NCBI RefSeq assembly: GCF_001429625.1 | Contig: NZ_LMSU01000001.1 | Coordinates: forward strand, 1,672,003-1,736,002 | Direction of reading: 5' to 3' | Source: Nocardioides sp. Soil805 | GTDB lineage: Bacteria; Actinomycetota; Actinomycetes; Propionibacteriales; Nocardioidaceae | Length of the DNA: 64,000 bases | Shown here: positions 29,744 through 39,500 of the stretch, piece by piece | Layout of the letters: each line of letters begins with the position of its first letter | Numbering within the stretch: the stretch's first letter is position 1 | Notes under the pieces: generated by a model | What the model saw: only the letters and a program-made list of their open reading frames with translations | Database searches by the model: none | Told to the model about the DNA's origin: nothing | Made by a program: the position numbers and the translations under genes

Positions 29744-29839
29744 TGTCGCAGAGTCTAGGCGAGGGTCGTCGCACCGCCCAACACGGCCCCGGCCAGGGCG
29801 ATTTCACCGCCCGGTCGGGCGACCGGTACGCTCCTGCGC

Positions 29840-29928
29840 GGAGGATTCGCCTAGTGGCCTATGGCGCTCGCTTGGAAAGCGGGTTGGGTTAATAGCCCTC
29901 AGGGGTTCGAATCCCCTATCCTCCGCCA
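29840..29928 (+). tRNA. tRNA-Ser (anticodon GGA)
   Basis: An 89-nt class II tRNA with acceptor GGAGGAT/ATCCTCC, anticodon loop TTGGAAA, a long variable arm, T-arm GGTTCGAATCC and encoded CCA at 29926-29928. Confidence 0.96.
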
Positions 29929-29930
29929 CT

Positions 29931-29961
29931 CGACACGGCGCCGGTCTCCGGCGCCGTGTCG
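29931..29961. terminator. Strong hairpin terminator after tRNA-Ser(GGA)
   Basis: CGACACGGCGCCGG (29931-29944) pairs perfectly over 14 bp with CCGGCGCCGTGTCG (29948-29961) around a 3-nt loop. The sequence after it contains TTT. It can also end transcripts of the converging mycP operon. Confidence 0.85.
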
Positions 29962-30017
29962 CATTTCCCCCGGGCCCGTACGCCGCGTGGGCGCCGCGGG
30001 CGCGTCGGCGTACGGCG

Positions 30018-31250
30018 TCAGCGACGGGCGAGCGGGCGCAGGATGAAGGCCAGCGCCATCAGCGCCCCCGCCAGCAGCCCGGCCCACAGCAGCAGCGTGC
30101 GCGAGGAGCCGAACAGGTCGATCCGTGGCGGAGCCGGCGGAGCCATCGCGTCCTCGCTGACCTCGGCGACCGTGCGGTCGACCCTGCCGCTGCGCTTCAC
30201 GGTCAGGGTGCGGGTCAGTGCGTCGTGCGCCTGGACGACCCCGGCCCCGGTCCACGGGTTGGCGACCTCGTCGGAGCCCTCGGCGGTGGCTTCGAGGCGG
30301 GCCACGATCTGCTTGGCGTTGTCACGGGGGAACGCGGCCCGCAGCAGGGCGACCACCCCGCTCACCTCGGCCGCCGCCCACGAGGTGGCGACCTCGGTCA
30401 CCAGGCACTTCTGGCCGGTGATGTTGTAGGAGAGCCCGCCGTACGTCGGGGCCGCGACGTCGGTGTCCTTGTTCGGCGCGACGTACTGGCGCAGGTCGTC
30501 GTTGTTCGGCGCCACGGCGCTGACGGCCAGGACCCCCGGGTAGTCGGCCGGATAGACGGACACGTCGTTGCGGGGCGTTCCCTTGAACGAGCCCGACGCC
30601 GTCGCCTCGCTGTCGGCGTTGCCCGCGGAGGCGACCACCACGACGTCGCGGGCCACCAGGTCCTTGATCGCCGCGCGCAGGTCGGGGTCGTCCTGGGGGA
30701 CCGAGAGGGAGATGTTGGCGACCGTGAACTTCTGGGTCCGGTGCAGGGCGACGAGCTGGCGGATCCCGGCGGCGAGGCCCTGGGAGGTGACCCCCTTCTG
30801 TCCCTGCGAGAAGTCCGGCTCCTCGGTGTCCAGCACCCGCATGTCGATGACCCTGGCGCCGGGGGCGACCCCCTCCTTGCCCGCGATCAGGCCGGCCACG
30901 ATGGTGCCGTGGCCCGACAGCAGCGGCCCGGACACGTCCGGGAGGCTCAGCGCGGACCCGGTGTTGATCGGCAGCCCGGGCTGGACGCCGGAGTCGACCA
31001 CGGCGACGGAGACGCCGCTCCCGTCCGTCCGCTCGAGCGCCTCGGGGACGTGCATGCGCTCCATGGGCGCGCTGGTGCGCGTCCTGGTGTCGGCGAGCTG
31101 CTCGGACTCGAGCACGGCGGTGACGTCGCACTCCTCCCCGTCCACGGCGTACGACGGGCTGCTCACCGCGCCCAGGCACAGCGGCGCCAGGGCGAGCGCC
31201 CCGGCGATGCCGGCACGTGCCCACCGGCTCCCCCTCGTGGCGGCGCTCAT
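30018..31250 (-). CDS. mycP: Mycosin MycP, type VII secretion subtilisin
   Basis: The 410-residue membrane-bound serine protease has a signal peptide ending near SYA-VDG (residue 35). The catalytic triad is Asp86 (VAVVDSG), His114 (SGHGTIVAG) and Ser290 (TSWAAAEVSG), with oxyanion Asn211. Cys41 and Cys282 could form a disulfide as in known mycosins. A C-terminal helix (LLLWAGLLAGALMALAFIL) anchors it with a basic tail inside. Its ATG overlaps the eccB stop. MycP stabilises and caps the ESX pore and processes some substrates. Confidence 0.95.
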   Translation of the reverse strand: MSAATRGSRWARAGIAGALALAPLCLGAVSSPSYAVDGEECDVTAVLESEQLADTRTRTSAPMERMHVPEALERTDGSGVSVAVVDSGVQPGLPINTGSALSLPDVSGPLLSGHGTIVAGLIAGKEGVAPGARVIDMRVLDTEEPDFSQGQKGVTSQGLAAGIRQLVALHRTQKFTVANISLSVPQDDPDLRAAIKDLVARDVVVVASAGNADSEATASGSFKGTPRNDVSVYPADYPGVLAVSAVAPNNDDLRQYVAPNKDTDVAAPTYGGLSYNITGQKCLVTEVATSWAAAEVSGVVALLRAAFPRDNAKQIVARLEATAEGSDEVANPWTGAGVVQAHDALTRTLTVKRSGRVDRTVAEVSEDAMAPPAPPRIDLFGSSRTLLLWAGLLAGALMALAFILRPLARR

Positions 31251-32650
31251 GACGCTGCGGCGTCCCCGGTCGCGGGAGCGTCCTCGGGCACCCGTCGAGC
31301 GGCGTTGACCGACAGCGCGGTGCCCTCCTCGAAGAACTCCAGCCACGTGTTGGGCACCACCGGGGCCGCGCTGTCGCCGTACCCGATGTAGACCGCGACG
31401 TCGGGTCCGAGCTGGTACTTCTGCGCCTTCGTGTCGATGACGTACGGCGTGCCCTCGGTGGCCGCCTCGTCGGCGCCGGAGCGGACGTAGGCGCCGCCCG
31501 AGGGGGCGACGTCGACCTCGTGGCTCTGCGGCTTGATGCCGGTGGCCGCCACCTCGCCGCGGGGAGTGCCGGCGAGCCTCACCTCGGCCGCCTCGCCTTC
31601 GTCACCCGGGTGCAGGACCGCGCACATGTCGACCCCCTGGTCGGCGACCGGGGTGTCGGTGGGCCACTCGTCCGGGTAGGTCGTGTCGGCGGGGGCCACC
31701 CGCAGGTCCTCGTCGAGGTCCTGGGTGGAGGAGCCGACCGAGTCGTAGACCACCGCGGCGAACTCGCTCAGCGGGATCGGGCCGTCGGGGCCGAGCAGGT
31801 AGGAGCGGCTCGGGGTGCGGACGAGGTCGCCCACCTGGAACCGGGACAGGTCGGTCTCGGCGCCCGGGTAGTCGGCGGGCGAGCCGATGTCGCCCGCCGG
31901 GATGCCGAAGGACGCGACCTCCAGGGAGGGTCCCTCCGGGAAGAGGTTGAGCCACTCCTCGGGCACCACCGGGGCCTCGGAGGTCGCCCCGAAGCCGAGT
32001 CGGTCACCGATCACCCCCGCGTCGGTGGGGTCGGCCGGCAGCCGCAGGCGGTAGCCGCTGCCCCCGGGACTGGGCGCGACGAGCCACAGGCCCCCGCCGC
32101 TGCTGACCAGGTAGGCCGACTGGCGCAGCTCGGCGATGTCCGGGTCCTCGGTGATGGTGAGCTTGATGCCGGTGTCGGCCGCGGTGCAGGCGGTCCAGCC
32201 GTCGTCGATGAGGTCCCCCGCGGCCGGGAGCGTGGGGGCGCCGTCGATGCCCAGGTCAGGGCCGAGGGCCACCTCGCGGATGTACTTGTCGGACACCCGG
32301 TTGGCGCTCAGCTCCGGCTCGCCGAGGAGGAGCTGGGCGGAGAGGTAGTTGGGGACGCGCTGGAGGAGCGGGTCGTCGCCGCCGCGCAGGACGACGTACC
32401 GCTCGCCGGTCTCCTTGGAGATGACGAAGCTGCCCTGCTCGAGCCACGCCGAGTTGGGGCGACCGATGAGGAAGCCCGCGATGGCGGCGCCGGCGAGCAG
32501 GAGCACCGACAGCGCGATGCCCCCGATGAGCACGCGGCCGGGACGGACCGGCTCGACCTCGCGGCCCCCCGGAGCGCCACTGACGAAGGCGGTGATGAGG
32601 CGGCGCTTGCTGAAGGCGTGCGCCTCGACGAGGTCCTTCTTGGTGGCCAC
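31247..32650 (-). CDS. eccB: Type VII secretion protein EccB
   Basis: The 467-residue protein starts MATKKDLVEAHAFSKRRLITAFVSGAPGGREVEP, the hallmark cytoplasmic EccB N-terminus. One transmembrane helix follows (about 42-64), then a large extracytoplasmic domain with repeated blades and the conserved SYLLGPDGPIPLSEF-like element. A Cys pair (TACTAAD and MCAVLHPG) is likely disulfide-bonded. EccB builds the periplasmic-side face of the ESX pore. It overlaps mycP and lies 4 bp after eccD. Confidence 0.95.
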   Translation of the reverse strand: MATKKDLVEAHAFSKRRLITAFVSGAPGGREVEPVRPGRVLIGGIALSVLLLAGAAIAGFLIGRPNSAWLEQGSFVISKETGERYVVLRGGDDPLLQRVPNYLSAQLLLGEPELSANRVSDKYIREVALGPDLGIDGAPTLPAAGDLIDDGWTACTAADTGIKLTITEDPDIAELRQSAYLVSSGGGLWLVAPSPGGSGYRLRLPADPTDAGVIGDRLGFGATSEAPVVPEEWLNLFPEGPSLEVASFGIPAGDIGSPADYPGAETDLSRFQVGDLVRTPSRSYLLGPDGPIPLSEFAAVVYDSVGSSTQDLDEDLRVAPADTTYPDEWPTDTPVADQGVDMCAVLHPGDEGEAAEVRLAGTPRGEVAATGIKPQSHEVDVAPSGGAYVRSGADEAATEGTPYVIDTKAQKYQLGPDVAVYIGYGDSAAPVVPNTWLEFFEEGTALSVNAARRVPEDAPATGDAAAS

Positions 32651-32654
32651 CCGA

Positions 32655-34037
32655 TCAGCCCTTGACCATGTCGAAGAAGCCGGCCGCCACCACCATCAGC
32701 GGGAGCAGCGAGATCAGGGTCGCGGTCTCGACGACGTCCCCGATCCGGCCGCGGCGCACCGACCCGGAGGACGGCACCAGGGTGGTGACGAGCAGGACCG
32801 CACCCACCGCCGCGAGGGCGATCGCGGCCTCCGCGCGCCAGGTGTCGTGGATGAGGACCATCGCCAGCGCGATGGAGACGAGTCCCGCGATGCCCGAGAC
32901 GAGCCCCGCCAGGACCTCCGACCCCGCGCGGTACTGGCGGGTCCGGAACATCACCGCGAGGCAGCAGACCGAGGCGAGGATGGTGCCGAAGACCCCGCGG
33001 CCCACCGCGAAGGGGGCGAAGAGGACGAGCAGCGTGCCGACCGTCGCGGAGACGGCCAGCAGGATCTCGTGCGCCACCCGCGCGTCCGCCCCGACCTGGG
33101 CGGGGTCGATCTCGTCGGGGTCGGCGGTGATGTCGTGCAGCGAGTAGATCTGGTCGACCTTGGTGCCGGTGACCCCCAGGGCGAGCCACGGGAAGATGCT
33201 GCCGGCCAGCACGACCAGGGTCATGACCACCGTGAAGAGGACGCTCGCCTCCCAGCCGGTCACCTGCAGCACGAGGCCGCAGGCCCCGAGGATCGCCCCG
33301 ACGACCACGCCGGGGATCACCAGCGAGCGACCGTCCTGGAGGCCGACGACGGCGACGACGCCGGTCACCAGCATCGCGCCGCCCGCACAGGCGAGCGGTG
33401 CCTGGAGGAGCTCTGCGGGCAGGGGCCACGACCATCCGGGCAGCTCGCCGGGGGCGAGGAGCAGCCCCGCGACGGCGGCGTACAGGACGGCGATCAGGGA
33501 GACCGCCACCCCCGCCTCGGGCTCCTCCTGGCTGTGGGCGAGCACGATGCCGCCCACGACCAGCAGGCCGGCCAGCACCGCGGCGGCGAGGCCGCCGAGC
33601 AGGCTCTCGCCCTGGAGGAGCAGGGCGAAGGCGCCGAGGCCGAGGAGCAGGGCGCTCGCGCCGAGGGCGGTACGCCGACCGGCGGCGGGCTCCCACGGGC
33701 TCAGCTCGTGCTCGACCACGTCGGCCATCGCCTCGACGATGTCGTCGTAGATGCGCGGCGCCTCGTCGTCGATCCCGGCGGTGACGGTCAGCAGGCCGCC
33801 GTCCTCCACGCCCTGGATCGTCAGGCCGGCGTCGCCGGCGAGCTGGCGTCCGTCCTGGGCGATGAGGCGGTAGCCCCCGTAGACCGTGGACGCGTCCAGG
33901 ATGCCGACGCTGCGCGCCAGCTCGGGGACGAGCTCGGCCACCGGGACGGCACCGGGGAGGACGAGGTCGACCCGGCGTGATCCCGAGGCCACCGTCACCC
34001 GGACCAGTCCGGATGCGACAGACGCCGCCTGGCTCAT
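32655..34037 (-). CDS. eccD: Type VII secretion membrane protein EccD
   Basis: The 460-residue protein has an N-terminal ubiquitin-like domain (about residues 10-90: VRVTVASGSRRVDLVLPGAVP through GLLTVTAG) followed by about eleven transmembrane helices. EccD dimers form the membrane vestibule of the ESX pore. It is first of the mycP-eccB-eccD run on the minus strand. The two WXG100 genes lie upstream across a hairpin terminator, so eccD probably has its own promoter or depends on read-through. Confidence 0.93.
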   Translation of the reverse strand: MSQAASVASGLVRVTVASGSRRVDLVLPGAVPVAELVPELARSVGILDASTVYGGYRLIAQDGRQLAGDAGLTIQGVEDGGLLTVTAGIDDEAPRIYDDIVEAMADVVEHELSPWEPAAGRRTALGASALLLGLGAFALLLQGESLLGGLAAAVLAGLLVVGGIVLAHSQEEPEAGVAVSLIAVLYAAVAGLLLAPGELPGWSWPLPAELLQAPLACAGGAMLVTGVVAVVGLQDGRSLVIPGVVVGAILGACGLVLQVTGWEASVLFTVVMTLVVLAGSIFPWLALGVTGTKVDQIYSLHDITADPDEIDPAQVGADARVAHEILLAVSATVGTLLVLFAPFAVGRGVFGTILASVCCLAVMFRTRQYRAGSEVLAGLVSGIAGLVSIALAMVLIHDTWRAEAAIALAAVGAVLLVTTLVPSSGSVRRGRIGDVVETATLISLLPLMVVAAGFFDMVKG

Positions 34038-34166
34038 GCTGTGCTACCCCCGTGGTCAGTGCATGTCGCCGCCGGCAGAGCCGTGGTCGTCATGCGTCAC
34101 TTCCGAGTCGTGAGCTCCCCGGTCGGGGAGCAGCCTACATATCCGCATCGCCGTCCGGAGCGGACT

Positions 34167-34200
34167 GAGGCCGGTCGCCCCGACAGGGACGACCGGCCTC
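34167..34200 (-). terminator. Hairpin between the WXG100 genes and eccD
   Basis: GAGGCCGGTCG (34167-34177) pairs perfectly with CGACCGGCCTC (34190-34200), 12-nt loop, 24 bp after the WXG100 stop on the minus strand. It may limit read-through so that the small secreted proteins are made in excess over EccD-EccB-MycP. Confidence 0.75.
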
Positions 34201-34224
34201 GAGTGCGGGTGTGATCGCGGAGGA

Positions 34225-34518
34225 TCAGAAGCGGTTGGCACCGCGCGAGTCAGCAGCCTTGTACTCGTCGTTGGAGGTCGAGACGTTGGCGCTGGCCTGC
34301 TGGAGCAGGACGATCATGTCGGCGATCGCCTGGTCCCACTTGGCCTTGGCCTCGTCGTAGGCCTGCTTGGCGGCACCGGTCCAGTCGGAGGCGAGCGGCT
34401 TGAGGTCGCCCTCGAGCTGGTCGAGGCGGGTCTGGATGTCCTTGGCCGCCGTCATGACGTCCTGGGACCCAGCGTCGAGCTTGCCGTGCTGGACATTGAT
34501 TCCATCGAAACCGGTCAT
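34225..34518 (-). CDS. WXG100 family secreted protein with YxxxE/D export signal
   Basis: The 97-residue helical hairpin has Trp46-Thr-Gly48 at the turn and a C-terminal YKAAD at 86-90. The latter matches the YxxxD/E type VII export signal, so this is the CFP-10/EsxB-like member of the pair. AGGAGAG lies 6 nt before the ATG. It follows the other WXG100 gene by 37 bp, and the two should form a heterodimer recognised by EccC. Confidence 0.93.
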   Translation of the reverse strand: MTGFDGINVQHGKLDAGSQDVMTAAKDIQTRLDQLEGDLKPLASDWTGAAKQAYDEAKAKWDQAIADMIVLLQQASANVSTSNDEYKAADSRGANRF

Positions 34519-34555
34519 TGCAGTTCTCTCCTGAAGTCTGTGGTGGGTGGCGCGG

Positions 34556-34864
34556 TCAGCCGAGGCGGTTCTGGAGGTTCATGTGAGTCTGCGACTGCGA
34601 CTCGTCCGTCTTCATGTTGTCCTTCTCGGTCTCCTGCATCGACATGGAGAGCTGGTCGAGAGCCTTGAGGATCGTCTCCTGCTTCTCCTGCCACGCGAGC
34701 ATGAGGTTGCTGAACGCGGAGGCGCCCTGGCCACCCCAACCGCCCATCATCTCCGAGACGCGGTCGCTGAGGATGTTGCACTTGCCCTTGACGTCGCCGC
34801 GAGCGGTGTTGACGTACTCCGCACCCTGGGAGAGCGCCTTCTCTGTCTGGCTGAGGTTGGTCAT
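34556..34864 (-). CDS. WXG100 family secreted protein (EsxA-like partner)
   Basis: The 102-residue protein has a helix-turn-helix hairpin with Trp43-Gly-Gly45 (GGWGGQGASAF). It lacks a clear YxxxE/D near the C-terminus, so it is the ESAT-6-like partner. AAGGA sits 6 nt before the ATG. It is the first gene of the small bicistron. The 174-bp gap upstream (34865-35038) should hold its promoter; I see no clear -10/-35 there. Confidence 0.93.
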   Translation of the reverse strand: MTNLSQTEKALSQGAEYVNTARGDVKGKCNILSDRVSEMMGGWGGQGASAFSNLMLAWQEKQETILKALDQLSMSMQETEKDNMKTDESQSQTHMNLQNRLG

Positions 34865-35038
34865 GTCAATCCTTCCCCCTCGGCGGCTTGACCCCCGAGT
34901 TCACTGGTTGAGGTGCTCCGCCTGCGGGGAGGCACCGTGGTGATGAAGCAGTGTGCTGATGAAGCTCTGGCTGGTTCGGGGAGACGTCCCGGCCCCCCGT
35001 GCCGAGGTCGATGTACCCGAGCGATCAGGGCCTAAACC

Positions 35039-36418
35039 TCAGGACGTGATTTCCCACAGGCTGCGGAAGAAGCCGGAGGCGACGACCGTCGCGGCGAACG
35101 CGAAGGAGCCGCACAGCCCCTCGGCCAGCTCGGCACGGCGCGACCACCACACCGACCGCCAGCCCCGACCCGTCGCGACCGCCGCCGCCAGGCAGACGCC
35201 CCCGAGCAGGAGCAGCACGACCAGCGCGACGAGGACCGCCGTCGGGGACACGTCGCCGACCAGGAAGCCGAGGAGCCACAGCCAGCAGGCCAGTCCGCCG
35301 ACCCGCAGCAGCCGACGTGCGGTCGTGTGGCGGTAGGACCGGGCCGCGAGCAGGATGCTGGCACCGGCGAAGAAGGCGAGCGCACGCGCGCCGATGCGGT
35401 CGAGGTCGATGGTGGCGGTGGCGAGCAGCAGCGGGGTGGCCACGACCGCGGTCACCATGATGGCCGCGCAGGCCGCGGTGACCGTCCGGGTCGCGCCGGC
35501 GACCAGCTGCCGCATGGCGGCCGCCGACACGACGATGCGCCCGCGTCCCGCGCGGCCGCCGTCACGCGCCGACCAGGCGGTGACCGCGAGCCGGTCGAGG
35601 TCGATGAGCGTCTCGTCGGGTACGTCGATCGCGAGCGACGGCACGAAGCGCGCGGCGAGCATCGCCACGAGCACCAGGACGGCCCAGGCGACGCGCCCGT
35701 CCCACTCCAGGAGGGGGGTGATGCCGCAGACCGCGAAGACGACCAGCCCCGCGACGATCCACACCTGCAGGGCCTCGTCGCGATCGGGCCCCAGGGCCAG
35801 GGCGACCGCGGCGATGACGCCGGCCGAGACCGCGCTGACCGCCACGACGGCCGGGAGCAGGTGGACGCCGGGCTCGTGGACGGCGGCGAACGCCGCGGCC
35901 GCACCGAACGCCGGGGCCGCGGCCGCGCGTTGGGCGGCATGTCGGCCCAGCGGCAGCGTGGAGGCGAGCGCGCACACCATGAGCAGCCCGACGGTGGTGG
36001 TGCGCAGCGCGTCGTCGGCGGCCTGGGCGGCGTACCACGCGGCGAGCGCGGCGGCGGCGGCCGCGAGGCCCATCACCACCGCGGCGAACGCAGGGGTGTC
36101 CGCCAGGAGGTCGGTGCGGTCCTGGTCCTCGTCGCGGGGACGGGTGCGGTGCACGCCGGTGGTGGCGACCAGCACCGCCCCGGACCCCACCCCGGCGCTC
36201 GCCAGGGTGCGGTCGGCGGTCAGCAGCTCGCCGAGAGGGGTCTGGAGCAGCGGGATGCCGGCGACACCGGTCTGGGCGGCGTACTCCCGGGCCACGTCGA
36301 CCGAGGTCGCCCCCTCGGGCACCACCAGGTCGAGCACCCCGGCCGGGCCGTGCACGCTGACCGCGATGGTCGAGGCGAGCACGGGGTTCGGCTGCGCGTC
36401 GGTCACGACTTCCCCCAT
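35039..36418 (-). CDS. Second EccD-like type VII secretion membrane protein
   Basis: The protein has about 459 residues. An N-terminal ubiquitin-like domain (about 15-90: IAVSVHGPAGVLDLVVPEGATSV through GAVLVATTG) precedes about eleven hydrophobic helices with an interrupting cytosolic loop (IDVPDETLIDLDRLAV). It has the EccD plan but differs strongly from the EccD at 32655. Two EccDs per pore subunit are needed in known ESX structures, normally as homodimers; here they could be two different chains. GAGG lies 4 nt before the ATG at 36418; an ATG at 36427 is also in frame. Confidence 0.82.
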   Translation of the reverse strand: MGEVVTDAQPNPVLASTIAVSVHGPAGVLDLVVPEGATSVDVAREYAAQTGVAGIPLLQTPLGELLTADRTLASAGVGSGAVLVATTGVHRTRPRDEDQDRTDLLADTPAFAAVVMGLAAAAAALAAWYAAQAADDALRTTTVGLLMVCALASTLPLGRHAAQRAAAAPAFGAAAAFAAVHEPGVHLLPAVVAVSAVSAGVIAAVALALGPDRDEALQVWIVAGLVVFAVCGITPLLEWDGRVAWAVLVLVAMLAARFVPSLAIDVPDETLIDLDRLAVTAWSARDGGRAGRGRIVVSAAAMRQLVAGATRTVTAACAAIMVTAVVATPLLLATATIDLDRIGARALAFFAGASILLAARSYRHTTARRLLRVGGLACWLWLLGFLVGDVSPTAVLVALVVLLLLGGVCLAAAVATGRGWRSVWWSRRAELAEGLCGSFAFAATVVASGFFRSLWEITS

Positions 36419-36522
36419 GATCCTCATCTGCGCCGGCGTCGACCGGCGACGTGCAGGCTAGTCGCTGCTGAGCGGCGCACCTATCATCAACGCGACCATT
36501 CGGGTATGGCTAGGGGGAACGC

Positions 36523-39500
36523 GTGAGCACGACACTGCGTGGGGGGCACCGGCTCGACGAGCCGGAGATGCCCGGCGGACAGATCGTCCTCCAGCCGCCA
36601 CCGGAGATCCAGGAGAGCGAGGGCGCCAGCGGCGTCCTGATGAACGCCATCCCGATGCTCGGCAGCCTCGGCTCCATCGTGCTCGTGGCGACCATGGGCG
36701 GCGGGGCCAACAAGACCCGCAGCTTCCTGGCGGCGGGGATGTTCCTCTTCGCCACGCTGGGCTTCATCATCGTCCAGATCGACCGGCAGCGTAAGCAGCG
36801 GGCACAGCAGGTGACCGGGTCGCGCACGGAGTACCTGCGCTACCTCGCCAACATCCGCAAGGTCGCGCGCAGCGCCGCCGAGCAGCAGCGCCGAGCCCTC
36901 AACTGGCACCACCCCGAGCCGTCCGCACTGCCCGCACTGGCCGAGGAGCGCACCCGGCTCTGGGAGCACGGGCCGGGCGACGCCAACTTCATGCACGTGC
37001 GCTACGGCCTGTGCTCGCAGCCGCTGTCCACCGAGCTGGTCCCGCCGGAGAGCGCGCCCGTCGACCAGGTCGACCCGGCCGCGGCGTCGGCGCTGCACCG
37101 ACTGCTGGTCGTCCACCGGGTGCAGCCGAACCTGCCCGCCTCCATCGACCTGCGCGCCTTCGACCGCGTCGAGATCTGCGGTCCCGAGGACGAGGCGCGC
37201 GCCGCTGCCCGCGCGATGATCCTGTCGGCCACCACCTTCCACAACCCCGACCAGCTGGTCGTGGCGATCCTCAGCTCGGAGCAGAACCTCACCCACTGGG
37301 ACTGGATCAAGTGGCTGCCGCACGCCCAGAGCGCCCGTGAGGTCGACGCGGTCGGTCCCATGCGCCTGGTCACCACGTCCATCGAGGACCTGGGCCAGCT
37401 GCTCCCGCCCGACCTCAGCGACCGGCCCCGCTTCGGCGCCGACGAACGACCGCCGACCCCGCACATCCTGCTGGTGATCGACGGCGGGCACCTGCCCCCC
37501 GGCAACCACATCGTGCCCCCCGACGGCCTGCACGGCGTCACCCTGCTCGACCTGCCCTCGCGCTGGGACGAGCTCGAGGACTCCACGCGCCTGCGCCTGC
37601 AGTTCGCCGAGGGCCGCCCCCAGCTGGGCAAGATGCCGATCCTGGCGATCCGGGTCCGCGAGGAGCCGATCAAGGCGCTCATCGACCAGTGCGACATCGC
37701 GACCGCCGAGGCCTTCGCCCGCCGCCTCGCGCCGCTCAAGACCATCAGCGCCGACGCCTCCAGCGGCGCGGCCGTGGACATCACCTCCACGACGCCCGAC
37801 CACATGGAGCTGCTCGGGCTCGGCGACATCCACACCTACGACACCGCCACCGCCTGGCGCCCGCGTCCGGCGCGCGACCGGCTCCGCGTACCGATCGGCA
37901 TCGGCGACAGCGGCGGCCTCGTGCACCTCGACATCAAGGAGTCGGCCCAGCAGGGCATGGGTCCCCACGGCCTGGTCATCGGCGCCACCGGCTCCGGCAA
38001 GTCGGAGTTCCTGCGGACCCTGGTGCTCGGGCTGACGATGACGCACTCGTCCGAGCAGCTCAACCTCGTGCTCGTCGACTTCAAGGGCGGCGCGACCTTC
38101 GCCGGCATGGCCGACATGCCGCACGTGTCGGCGGTCATCACCAACCTCGCCAACGAGCTCACCCTGGTCGACCGCATGCAGGACGCGCTGTCCGGCGAGA
38201 TGACGCGGCGCCAGGAGCTCCTGCGCGACGCGGGCAACTACGCCTCGATCCGCGACTACGAGAAGGCGCGCGCCAACGGCGAGGACCTCGCCCCCATGCC
38301 GTCGCTGTTCATCGTCGTCGACGAGTTCTCCGAGATGCTCTCGGCCAAGCCGGAGTTCATCGACCTCTTCGTCGCCATCGGCCGCCTCGGCCGCTCGCTC
38401 GGCCTGCACCTGCTGCTCGCCTCGCAGCGCCTCGAGGAGGGACGCCTGCGCGGCCTCGAGTCGCACCTGTCCTACCGCGTCGGCCTGCGCACCTTCTCGG
38501 CCGGCGAGTCCCGTGCCGTGCTGGGCGTGCCCGACGCCTACGAGCTGCCGGCCGTGCCCGGCCTGGGCTACCTCAAGCCCGACCAGTCGACGCTGCTGCG
38601 CTTCAAGGCCGCCTACGTCTCGGGCCCGCCGTCGGGACGATCGCGCGTGCGCCGCGACGAGGGGGGCCACGTCCGCGGCATCCTGCCCTACACGATCTCC
38701 GAGGTGCAGGCCCTCGAGCCGCTGGACACCGAGGTCGACGAGGCCCCGGTCGCCAGCCAGCAGCAGGGCGAGCAGCCCTCGCTGCTCGACGTGGCCGTGC
38801 AACGGATGATCGGCCAGGGCATGCCGGCCCACCAGGTGTGGCTGCCGCCGCTGGACGTGCCCGACACCCTCGACGAGCTGATGGCCGACCTCGTCGAGGA
38901 CCCCGACCTGGGCCTCGTCTCGCCGCGCTGGCGCAACGTCCCGGGCCTGGTCGTGCCGCTCGGCACCGTCGACCGGCCGCGCGAGCAGCGTCGCGACACC
39001 ATGACGCTCAACCTCACCGGCGCGAGCGGCCACGTGGCCGTCATCGGCGGGCCGCGGTCCGGCAAGAGCACGCTGCTGCGCACCATCGTGACCAGCATGA
39101 GCCTGGTCTCGACCCCGCGGGAGTCGCAGTTCTTCGTGCTCGACTTCGGGGGCGGCACGTTCGCCCCGCTGGCCCGCTTCCCGCACGTCTCGGGCGTGGC
39201 CACCCGCTCCGAGCCCGACGTCGTACGCCGCGTGATCGCCGAGGTGCAGGGCGTCGTGGACCGTCGCGAGGCCTACTTCCGCCAGAACGGCATCGACTCG
39301 ATCGAGACCTACCGCAGCCGCCGGGCCCAGGGCCGGGCCGACGACGGCTGGGGCGACGTGTTCCTCGTCGTCGACGGCTGGAGCACGTTGCGCGCGGAGT
39401 TCGACGACATCGAGATGGAGCTGCAGCAGCTCGCGGGCCGCGGCCTGACCTTCGGCATCCACATCATCGCGGCCTCCGGCCGGTGGGCCGACTTCCGGGC

